Assembly: GCA_905370385.1 (NCBI GenBank)
Contig: CAJPKN010000040.1
Location: 1-11,872, forward strand
Direction: 5' to 3'
From: Stomatobaculum longum
Lineage (GTDB): Bacteria > Bacillota > Clostridia > Lachnospirales > Lachnospiraceae
Length of the DNA stretch: 11,872 bases
Shown: positions 6,565 to 11,872 of the stretch, in pieces
How the letters are laid out: each line of letters opens with the position of its first letter
How positions within the stretch are numbered: the first letter of the stretch is position 1
Made by a program: the position numbers and the translations under genes
Notes under the pieces: generated by a model
Databases searched by the model: none
What the model saw: the letters and a program-made list of their open reading frames with translations, nothing else
Told to the model about the DNA's origin: nothing

Positions 6565-6641
6565 TAACCGCGTAAATCGACAAAGCGCGCCTTTATACTT
6601 AGAAAGACGCAAAACAGAGAGAAAGGTTTCAGGAAAAAGCG

Positions 6642-7718
6642 ATGAAAAATTGGAAGAGACAAATTGTCGCAACGGCTGCAGCGGTTTTGCTCGGCCTGGG
6701 ACTTGTGGGCTGCGGTGCGGCGAAGAGCGAGAGTACGGCAGCGAGCAGTGCGGAGAGCAGCGCAGAGGAGAGCGGCAGCGAGAGCACAGCGGCGGCGAGT
6801 GCTGCGGAGTCGAAGACGGATGCCGACACAGCGCTTCGCGTGGGCGCGTTGAAGGGACCGACCGCGATGGGGCTTGTGAACCTCATGCAGGACAGTCAGG
6901 ACGGCAAGAGCGAGGGTAAGTACGAGTTCAGCATTGCGTCGCAGCCGGATGAAGTTGCGAGCAAGCTGGTCTCCGGAGAACTTGACATCGCGTTGCTTCC
7001 GGCAAATATGGCTTCCGCGCTCTACAATAAGACGGAGGGAAAAATTGCGGTCGTCAACATCAACACGCTGGGCGTCCTCTACTGCGTGAGCGGGGATACG
7101 AACATTCACGGTGTACAGGATCTCGCGGGTAAGACCGTGTATACAACCGGCCAGGGCGCGACACCGGAGTATGTGCTTCGCTATTTACTAAAGGAGAACG
7201 GTGTCACGGATTGCAATTTGGAATTCAAGTCGGAGCCGACCGAAATCGCATCCCTGCTAGCTGCGGATGCAACGGCGATTGCGGTGCTCCCGCAGCCCTT
7301 TGTTACGGTCGCGGAGGCAAAGAACGAGCAGCTTAAGACCGCCTTTTCCCTGACCGATGCATGGGACAGCTTAAATAACGGCTCCCGCCTCGTGACCGGT
7401 GTGACGGTGGTGCGCAAGGATGTGCTTGAGAGCCGTCCCGCGGAAGTTGCGACCTTTGTCACGGAGCAGGAGAGAAGTGCTGCGACGGCGGTTTCGAATG
7501 TCGAGCAGACTGCGGCACGCGTGGTCGCCTTCGGCATCCTGGAGAATGAGGGCGTTGCGAAGAAGGCGCTTCCGGCTTGCAATATCACCGCGATTACCGG
7601 TGAGGAAATGAAGAAGGCGCTCTCGGGCTATTTAAATGTGCTCTATGAGGCAGATCCGAAGGCAGTGGGCGGCAAGCTTCCGGACGATGCCTTTTACGCG
7701 GTGACCGAGGCAAAATGA
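6642..7718 (+). CDS. ABC transporter substrate-binding lipoprotein (NMT1/SsuA/ThiY-like)
   Basis: This 358-residue protein is the extracellular ligand-binding subunit of an importer, held at the membrane by a lipid on Cys24. The signal peptide has a basic start (MKNWKRQ), a hydrophobic core and a lipobox ending LVGC (21-24). A Ser/Ala/Glu-rich flexible linker spans about 25-62. The mature two-lobed domain follows, beginning ALRVGALKGPTAMGLVNLM (64-82), with GELDIALLPANMASALY (112-128), LAGKTVYTTGQGATPEY (161-177) and TAIAVLPQPFVTVAE (211-225). These match the pattern of periplasmic binding proteins for nitrate/sulfonate/thiamine-precursor-like ligands. The ligand cannot be read from the sequence. 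AGGAAA at 6631-6636 is the ribosome site. It overlaps the permease gene by 4 bases and has its own promoter. Confidence 0.92.
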   Translation: MKNWKRQIVATAAAVLLGLGLVGCGAAKSESTAASSAESSAEESGSESTAAASAAESKTDADTALRVGALKGPTAMGLVNLMQDSQDGKSEGKYEFSIASQPDEVASKLVSGELDIALLPANMASALYNKTEGKIAVVNINTLGVLYCVSGDTNIHGVQDLAGKTVYTTGQGATPEYVLRYLLKENGVTDCNLEFKSEPTEIASLLAADATAIAVLPQPFVTVAEAKNEQLKTAFSLTDAWDSLNNGSRLVTGVTVVRKDVLESRPAEVATFVTEQERSAATAVSNVEQTAARVVAFGILENEGVAKKALPACNITAITGEEMKKALSGYLNVLYEADPKAVGGKLPDDAFYAVTEAK

Positions 7719-8470
7719 GAGAAGGGCTGAAAGCGCAGAGCAGGGAGCTGTTTCGCTGGTGCTTTTGGCTGCTGCTCTGGGAGCTCGCGGCGCGCCTCTT
7801 ACACAACCGGCTGCTGTTGGTGGGACCGCTCGAGACGATCGGCGTCTTGTTTCGTATGGCGCTTGGAGCAAGTTACTGGCAGGCGGTCCGGAATTCCACC
7901 CTGCGTGTGCTGGGAGGGTTTTTAACCGGGGCGCTTGCTGGCATAGGTCTCGCCGTTTTGGCCGAGAAGAGAGAGGGACTCAGATGGATTCTGAGTCCCT
8001 TTGTGAATGTGATAAAGGCCATACCCGTCGCGAGTTTTGTAGTGATTCTGTTGATTTGGGTGGGAAATCGAAATGCCTCTCTCTTGATCTGCTTCTTTGT
8101 CTCTTTCCCGATTTTTTACCTGAATACGCTGGCCGGCCTCGGCGCAACCCCGAGAGAACTGCTGGAGGTCGCGAGGCTTTACCGGCTCTCGCGCCACACG
8201 CGCGTTCGGGCACTTTACCTTCCGGTACTCGCGCCTTTTTTGGAAAGCGCGCTGAGTCTTTCGGTCGGTGTGAGCTTTAAGGCGGGGGCGGCTGCCGAAT
8301 TGATCGGACAGCCCCTGCTCTCTTTCGGCAACGGTCTTTACCGCGCAAAGATTTACTTGGAAACCGGTGAGGTTTTTGCCTGGACCCTGAGTATTGTGCT
8401 CTTTGCGATGCTCGCAGAAAGACTTTTGTCGCTTTTGCTCCGCGCCCTGCTTTCCTCGGGCGTAAAATGA
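7715..8470 (+). CDS. ABC transporter permease, SsuC/ThiX/TauC-like (BPD_transp_1)
   Basis: This 251-residue inner-membrane protein is the channel subunit for the adjacent binding lipoprotein. About six membrane segments can be placed near 13-30, 62-84, 103-117, 121-140, 176-197 and 220-247. The cytoplasmic coupling (EAA) loop is ELLEVARLYRLSRHTRVRALYLPVL (148-172), where the family's usual Gly after the EAA is Tyr156. The segment SPFVNVIKAIPVASFVVILLIWVG (94-117) is typical of the SsuC/TauC group. Its ATG overlaps the binding-protein stop as ATGA (7715-7718). The third subunit, the ATPase, is not found next to it: only 91 bases separate it from the hydrogenase gene. A functional importer would need an ATPase from elsewhere in the genome. 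Confidence 0.92.
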   Translation: MREGLKAQSRELFRWCFWLLLWELAARLLHNRLLLVGPLETIGVLFRMALGASYWQAVRNSTLRVLGGFLTGALAGIGLAVLAEKREGLRWILSPFVNVIKAIPVASFVVILLIWVGNRNASLLICFFVSFPIFYLNTLAGLGATPRELLEVARLYRLSRHTRVRALYLPVLAPFLESALSLSVGVSFKAGAAAELIGQPLLSFGNGLYRAKIYLETGEVFAWTLSIVLFAMLAERLLSLLLRALLSSGVK

Positions 8471-8503
8471 GCAAAAGGTATGCGGAAAAGGACAAGATAC
8501 AGC

Positions 8504-8532
8504 GTGGCTTTTCGCCGGGATTATGCTAAAAT
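8504..8532 (+). promoter_or_regulatory. extended -10 promoter for the [FeFe] hydrogenase gene
   Basis: TGC-TAAAAT (8524-8532) is an extended -10 box with five of six hexamer bases. GTGGCT (8504-8509) at 17 bases upstream is a poor -35. Predicted start is near 8539, giving a leader of about 24 bases. No terminator separates the permease gene from this promoter, so read-through is also possible. Confidence 0.55.
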
Positions 8533-8540
8533 GATAGCAT
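8523..8540. promoter_or_regulatory. perfect inverted repeat ATGCTA-N6-TAGCAT over the hydrogenase -10 box
   Basis: ATGCTA (8523-8528) and TAGCAT (8535-8540) are exact reverse complements separated by six bases. The repeat covers the -10 box and the predicted start site, the classic position for a repressor operator. The sequence does not match the Rex, Fur, PerR or Fnr consensus as I know them. Function is inferred from position and symmetry. Confidence 0.5.
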
Positions 8541-8561
8541 TGTCACGCTAGGAGGGAAACT

Positions 8562-10073
8562 ATGATTAACAACGACGAGGCACTGATCCAAACAAGGCAT
8601 CTGGTGATTGAAGAGACCTGCCGTCTCGCCTGGAACGATCAGCTGGATGAACAGCACAAAGAGGAAATGGTGTTTAAAATCATCCCGGGGCCAAAGCCGG
8701 CCATCGGCAGATGTTGTGTCTATAAAGAGAGAGAAATTGTCCGTCACAGAATGCGGCTTGCGAGCGGCGAGAACCTGATGGACAATTTGGAGTCGAAGAA
8801 CGAAGTTCAGGTCATTAAGCCGGCCTGCGACGAGTGTCCGCTGTCGACCTACACGGTCACGGATAACTGCCGCCTTTGCCTCGGTAAGGCCTGTCTGTCT
8901 TCCTGCCACTTCGGCGCGGTGACCATAGGCGAGTTCCGTTCCCACATCAATTCGAAACTCTGCAAAGAGTGCGGCATGTGCGCGCAGAACTGCCCCTACG
9001 GCGCGATTGTACACCTTGTGCGTCCCTGTAAGAAGGCATGCCCGGTCGATGCCATCACCTATGATGAGTACGGTATCTGCGTCATCGATGAGAACAAGTG
9101 CATTGAGTGCGGACGCTGCATCCACAGTTGTCCCTTCGGCGCAATCTCTGCGAAGAGCTACCTCGTGAAGGTGATTGAGGAGATCAAGGCGGGCAAAGAA
9201 GTCATTGCCATGTGCGCCCCGGCAACCGAGGGTCAGTACGGCGAGAAGGTCGGTATGGGATCTATTCGCAACGCGCTGAAGAAGATGGGCTTTGCGGACA
9301 TGGTCGAGGTTGGACTCGGCGGTGATATGACCGCGGCTTACGAGGCACTCGAGTGGTCGGAGGCGAGAAAAGAGGGCAAGAAGATGACAACTTCCTGCTG
9401 CCCGGCCTTCATCAATCTCTTAAAGAAGCATTTCCCGCAGCAGTACGAGGAAAACATGTCTACGACGGTCTCCCCGATGTGCGCGGTGTCCCGTTACTTA
9501 AAGGCGACCCACCCGGGCTGCGTGACGGTCTTCATCGGACCTTGTGTCGCGAAGAAGGCGGAGTCCGCGGACAAGTCCGTCGAGGGCAATGCGGATTATG
9601 TTATGACTTACGGTGAGTTCAATGCTTTCCTCCGTTCGGCGGACATTGTGCTCGAGCCGGAAGAGAGCGAGCGCCAGGAGGCTTCGATCTACGGAAAGCG
9701 CTTTGCGACCTCGGGCGGCGTGGCAAACGCTGTGCTTGAGTGCATGAGCGAGCGCGGCGAAGATGTCTCTGATGTGAAGCTGCTTCGCTGTGCGGGCGGC
9801 GCGGAGTGTAAAAAGGCCCTGCAGCTCCTGAAGCTCGGCAGATTGCCCGAGGACTTCATTGAGGGTATGGCCTGCGTGGGCGGCTGTGTCGGCGGCCCCT
9901 CGAAGCACAAGACGGAGATTGAAATCAAGCGTTCCCGCGAGACGCTCTTGAAACGCGCGGACGACAGAAAGGTGCTCGACAACCTGAAGAATTACCCGAT
10001 GGAAAAGTTCTCGATGCACCGCGACGGTCACATGGATTTGGAGGAGCTGAAGCGCGCCGAGGGCGAGGCCTAA
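8562..10073 (+). CDS. [FeFe] hydrogenase, group B type (monomeric, ferredoxin-like N-terminal domain)
   Basis: This 503-residue cytoplasmic iron-sulfur enzyme is expected to interconvert protons and H2, probably with ferredoxin as electron partner. The N-terminal region (RCCVYKEREIVRHRMRLA, 50-67) and a Cys-rich part supply [4Fe-4S] sites: C89xxC92, C103xxC106, C111xxxC115, C134xxC137xxC140xxxC144P, C156xxxC160P and C180xxC183xxC186xxxC190P, enough for three to four clusters. The H-cluster domain has L1 TSCCPAF (277-283), L2 GPCVAKK (326-332) and L3 EGMACVGGCVGG (434-445). Cys280, Cys328, Cys438 and Cys442 match the four H-cluster ligands, and Cys279 the proton-relay Cys. TSCCPA instead of TSCCPG, an extra Cys307 in SPMC, and no GGGGQP after L3 fit group B instead of the classical group A. 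AGGAGGG at 8550-8556 sets the start. The maturases HydE, HydF and HydG are not in the window. Confidence 0.93.
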   Translation: MINNDEALIQTRHLVIEETCRLAWNDQLDEQHKEEMVFKIIPGPKPAIGRCCVYKEREIVRHRMRLASGENLMDNLESKNEVQVIKPACDECPLSTYTVTDNCRLCLGKACLSSCHFGAVTIGEFRSHINSKLCKECGMCAQNCPYGAIVHLVRPCKKACPVDAITYDEYGICVIDENKCIECGRCIHSCPFGAISAKSYLVKVIEEIKAGKEVIAMCAPATEGQYGEKVGMGSIRNALKKMGFADMVEVGLGGDMTAAYEALEWSEARKEGKKMTTSCCPAFINLLKKHFPQQYEENMSTTVSPMCAVSRYLKATHPGCVTVFIGPCVAKKAESADKSVEGNADYVMTYGEFNAFLRSADIVLEPEESERQEASIYGKRFATSGGVANAVLECMSERGEDVSDVKLLRCAGGAECKKALQLLKLGRLPEDFIEGMACVGGCVGGPSKHKTEIEIKRSRETLLKRADDRKVLDNLKNYPMEKFSMHRDGHMDLEELKRAEGEA

Positions 10074-10079
10074 GTCTCG

Positions 10080-10111
10080 AAAGAAGCGCTGATGTTTTCA
10101 GCGCTTCTTTT
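10080..10111 (+). terminator. rho-independent terminator after the hydrogenase gene
   Basis: A 13-pair stem (10080-10092 with 10098-10110) with loop TGTTT is followed by a short T run that is partly inside the stem (10108-10111). It begins 6 bases after the hydrogenase stop and isolates it from the phosphorylase gene. Confidence 0.9.
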
Positions 10112-10144
10112 CAAACTGCGGAACATGAAAGTTCGCTTTGCGGC

Positions 10145-10158
10145 GCAAGCGGCAAGCG
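10145..10158. repeat. tandem 7-bp repeat GCAAGCG x2 in the gap before the phosphorylase gene
   Basis: Two exact adjacent copies of GCAAGCG occur at 10145-10151 and 10152-10158. The first copy can also pair with CGCTTTGC (10134-10141) to form a small bulged hairpin. The 93-base gap (10112-10204) shows no clear -10 or -35 boxes, so this is the only structure I can point to there. Confidence 0.4.
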
Positions 10159-10204
10159 AAAGGAAGAAAGAGAGCGAAACGTATGCACGGAGAGAGGAGG
10201 AGAA

Positions 10205-10969
10205 ATGCGAGAAGAGAAAAAAGCAAAGGCATCGGTGCCTACGCCGCACATTGCGGCTTTGCCGGGTGATATCGCCGAGACGGTTCTGCTCCCGGGTGAC
10301 CCGCTCCGCGCCAAGCGTCTGGCGGAGAACTTTCTGGAAGAAGTGCACTGTTTTAACGAAGTGCGCAATATGTTCGGTTTTACCGGAGTTTACCGCGGAC
10401 AGCGGGTTTCGGTCATGGGCACCGGCATGGGTTGTCCGTCGATGGGTATTTACGCCTACGAATTGATTCACTTTTACGGTGCAAAACAACTGCTTCGAAT
10501 CGGCACGGCCGGCGCCATGCAGGAGAGTGTAGGCTTGCGTGATTTGGTTCTCGCAGAGGGAGCTTCGACCAATTCAAACTTCCCTGCCCTCTTTGAACTC
10601 CCGGGGACGTTTGCGCCGCTCGCTGATTTTGAACTGTTGTATCGCGCGGCGCGGAAAGCTGCGATCTCAAACAAACGTGTTTCGGTTGGGGCGGTACTGA
10701 CAAGCGATATGTTCTACGGACCCGCGGAGGGCACGGCCGCCGTTGAAAAGTGGAGGAAGATGGGGGTTCTCGCCGTTGAGATGGAGACGGCGGCACTCTA
10801 TGCGACCGCAGCCTCTCTCGGGGCTAAGGCACTTTCCATCCTGACGGTCAGCGACCACCTTTTGACCGGAGAGACGCTCTCCGCAGAGGAGCGAGAAGCC
10901 GGCTTTACGGATATGGCGGAACTGGCACTTTCACTCGCGACGGAAGAAATGCGCGGAGGAATCATATGA
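10205..10969 (+). CDS. deoD: purine nucleoside phosphorylase, DeoD type
   Basis: This 254-residue cytoplasmic enzyme splits purine (deoxy)nucleosides with phosphate to the free base and (deoxy)ribose 1-phosphate, serving purine salvage. Family signatures are PTPHI (12-16), GDIAETVLLPGDPLRAKRLAE with the phosphate-binding Arg35, NMFGFTGVYRG (55-64), MGTGMGCPSMGIYAYEL (71-87), LRIGTAGAM (97-105), VEMETAALY (191-199) and TVSDHLLTGE (214-223) with the catalytic Asp217. The length is close to the hexameric DeoD family (about 235-240) plus about ten extra residues, MREEKKAKAS, at the N-terminus. ATG 10205 is chosen because AGGAGG (10195-10200) precedes it. GTG 10235, just before PTPHI, is the alternative and would give a standard-length protein. 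Its last bases overlap the ABC exporter start as ATGA (10966-10969). Confidence 0.95.
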   Translation: MREEKKAKASVPTPHIAALPGDIAETVLLPGDPLRAKRLAENFLEEVHCFNEVRNMFGFTGVYRGQRVSVMGTGMGCPSMGIYAYELIHFYGAKQLLRIGTAGAMQESVGLRDLVLAEGASTNSNFPALFELPGTFAPLADFELLYRAARKAAISNKRVSVGAVLTSDMFYGPAEGTAAVEKWRKMGVLAVEMETAALYATAASLGAKALSILTVSDHLLTGETLSAEEREAGFTDMAELALSLATEEMRGGII

Positions 10970-11872
10970 TTAAAATGTTCGGTAAATATTTGGGGAAGAA
11001 ATACCGCCTCATTTCCCTGCTCGCCGTATTCGGCATGGTCATGGAAGTGGTGGTTGAAAATCTGGTGCCCCTCGTGATGGCGAATCTCATTGACAACGGG
11101 ATACAGGCGCAAAATTTTAATGTCGTGCTCCGGGCCGGCGGACTCATGGTGGCGCTCGCGCTCTTCGGCCTGCTCTTCGGTTCGATCGGCGGCTATTTTG
11201 CGGCCGATGCGGCGGCGGGACTTGCCGCAAGCCTTCGGAGCGGGATCTACAGAAGCGTGCAGCGCTTTTCGTTCGGCAATCTCGATAAATACTCGACCGC
11301 GGGCCTCATAACGCGGCTCACGACGGATGTCTCCAACATCCAAAACTCCTATCAGATGATACTGCGGACCTGCATGCGGGCGCCTGCCACGTTGATTTTC
11401 ACGCTTGCGCTCACCTTCAGCATCAGCCGGAAGCTTTCGATGATTTTTCTGGTCGCACTCGGCTTTCTTCTGATTGTGCTGGTCTTGGTCATCAAATTTG
11501 CGGACAAGGCGTTCACGCGCGTCTTTTCGAAATACGATGCGTTGAATGCGAGCGTACAGGAAAATGTGACCGGTATTCGCGTGGTCAAGAGTTTTGTGCG
11601 CGAAGAGTTCGAAATCGGAAGATTTAAGGTTTCCGCCGAGAATATCTATAAGCTTTTTGTGAAGGCGGAAGGACTGGTTTGCTTTATTTTCCCGGCCCTC
11701 TACCTCGCAGTCTACGGCTGCATGATCGGTATTTCCTGGTTCGGCGCGCATGAGGTCGTGACGGGATCGCTCACCACGGGACAACTGACCTCTTTCTTTA
11801 CTTATATGATCAGCATTCTGATGTCGCTCATGATGCTGGCTATGGTCTTCGTCATGATTACGATGTCGGTGG
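10966..11872 (+). CDS. ABC exporter half-transporter, membrane domain (partial, 3' end outside window)
   Basis: The visible 302 residues are the N-terminal transmembrane domain of a type IV ABC exporter; the ATP-binding domain lies beyond the window. Membrane segments can be placed near 13-35, 56-80, 138-155, 158-178, 237-258 and 275-300. Family signatures are STAGLITRLTTDVSNIQ (110-126) and NASVQENVTGIRVVKSFVREEFE (194-216). These resemble the heterodimeric multidrug exporters of Firmicutes and Thermotoga (LmrCD, TM287/288-like), so a second half-transporter is likely to follow. GGAGGA (10955-10960) precedes ATG 10966, which overlaps the phosphorylase stop as ATGA, so the two genes are translationally coupled. 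No insertion or frameshift is seen. Substrate is unknown; the general class is secure. Confidence 0.93.
   Translation, partial: MIKMFGKYLGKKYRLISLLAVFGMVMEVVVENLVPLVMANLIDNGIQAQNFNVVLRAGGLMVALALFGLLFGSIGGYFAADAAAGLAASLRSGIYRSVQRFSFGNLDKYSTAGLITRLTTDVSNIQNSYQMILRTCMRAPATLIFTLALTFSISRKLSMIFLVALGFLLIVLVLVIKFADKAFTRVFSKYDALNASVQENVTGIRVVKSFVREEFEIGRFKVSAENIYKLFVKAEGLVCFIFPALYLAVYGCMIGISWFGAHEVVTGSLTTGQLTSFFTYMISILMSLMMLAMVFVMITMSV

Larger units (their letters stand above)
6346..6641. other. AT-rich divergent intergenic region (296 bp)
   Basis: This gap separates the minus-strand export operon from the plus-strand importer genes and must hold promoters for both. It is clearly more AT-rich than the genes around it, especially 6440-6570. 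It contains the extended -10 promoter at 6556-6564 and a short perfect inverted repeat CGCTT/AAGCG (6506-6510 and 6517-6521) about 40 bases upstream of that -10, which could be an operator. I see no credible gene and no riboswitch motif in the leader after the promoter. Confidence 0.7.

Noticed and set aside
6565..6641. A riboswitch, such as a thiamine-pyrophosphate element, in the leader of the ThiY-like binding protein
   Set aside because: The leader is only about 70 bases and shows no CTGAGA-type core or stable multi-stem structure, so a thiamine link is not supported.
6564..7109. Minus-strand open frame of 181 codons opposite the binding-protein gene
   Set aside because: It is Arg/Ala/Leu-rich and without motifs, and it would run through the importer promoter. 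The plus strand has a lipobox and binding-protein motifs.
9498..10031. Minus-strand open frame of 177 codons opposite the hydrogenase gene
   Set aside because: It lies fully inside the hydrogenase catalytic domain, has no ribosome site of note, and shows no recognisable domain.
10798..11784. Long minus-strand open frame of 328 codons opposite the phosphorylase end and the exporter gene
   Set aside because: The plus strand over the same bases encodes clear DeoD and ABC exporter motifs. The minus frame reads as Arg/His/Glu-rich sequence without domains, as expected for an antisense shadow in GC-rich DNA.

Overview
The window looks like ordinary chromosome from an anaerobic, Gram-positive, fermentative bacterium, most likely a fairly GC-rich member of the Clostridia (Lachnospiraceae-like). 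This is an inference. The supporting signs are strong AGGAGG ribosome sites, a lipoprotein signal on a binding protein, a group-B-type [FeFe] hydrogenase, GC-rich genes with AT-rich spacers, and a 5-formyltetrahydrofolate cyclo-ligase that resembles Firmicutes versions. I see no insertion sequence, phage gene, CRISPR array, rRNA or tRNA.

Layout. 1-345: the tail of an unidentified gene, then a small heavy-metal-associated (HMA) protein, closed by a strong terminator. 490-1077: 5-formyltetrahydrofolate cyclo-ligase, whose 3' end overlaps a convergent gene (1050-1814, minus strand) of a conserved family of unknown function. 1873-2178: a small Tyr-rich protein of unknown function whose stop codon sits in the loop of a terminator. 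2210-6345 (minus strand): a tight three-gene operon, read from high to low coordinates, of a MacB/LolD-type ABC ATPase, a large secreted and membrane-anchored protein, and a MacB-like FtsX-domain permease. 6346-6641: an AT-rich divergent control region. 6642-8470: a lipoprotein substrate-binding protein and an SsuC/ThiX-like permease, overlapping by 4 bases and with no ATPase gene beside them. 8562-10073: a group-B-like [FeFe] hydrogenase with its own promoter and a palindrome over the -10 box, closed by a terminator. 10205-11872: a DeoD-type purine nucleoside phosphorylase overlapping by 4 bases the start of an ABC exporter half-transporter that runs off the window.

How the genes fit together. 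The minus-strand operon is a self-contained envelope export or remodelling machine, with a large surface protein in the place a MacA-type adaptor would take in Gram-negative systems. The binding-protein/permease pair is an importer that must borrow an ATPase from elsewhere. The hydrogenase directly downstream may receive read-through from it and shares a near-identical 10-base motif with its promoter region, so co-regulation is possible but unproven. The most interesting items are the hydrogenase and its palindromic promoter, the ATPase-less importer, the three-gene export operon, and the unknown conserved protein at 1050-1814.
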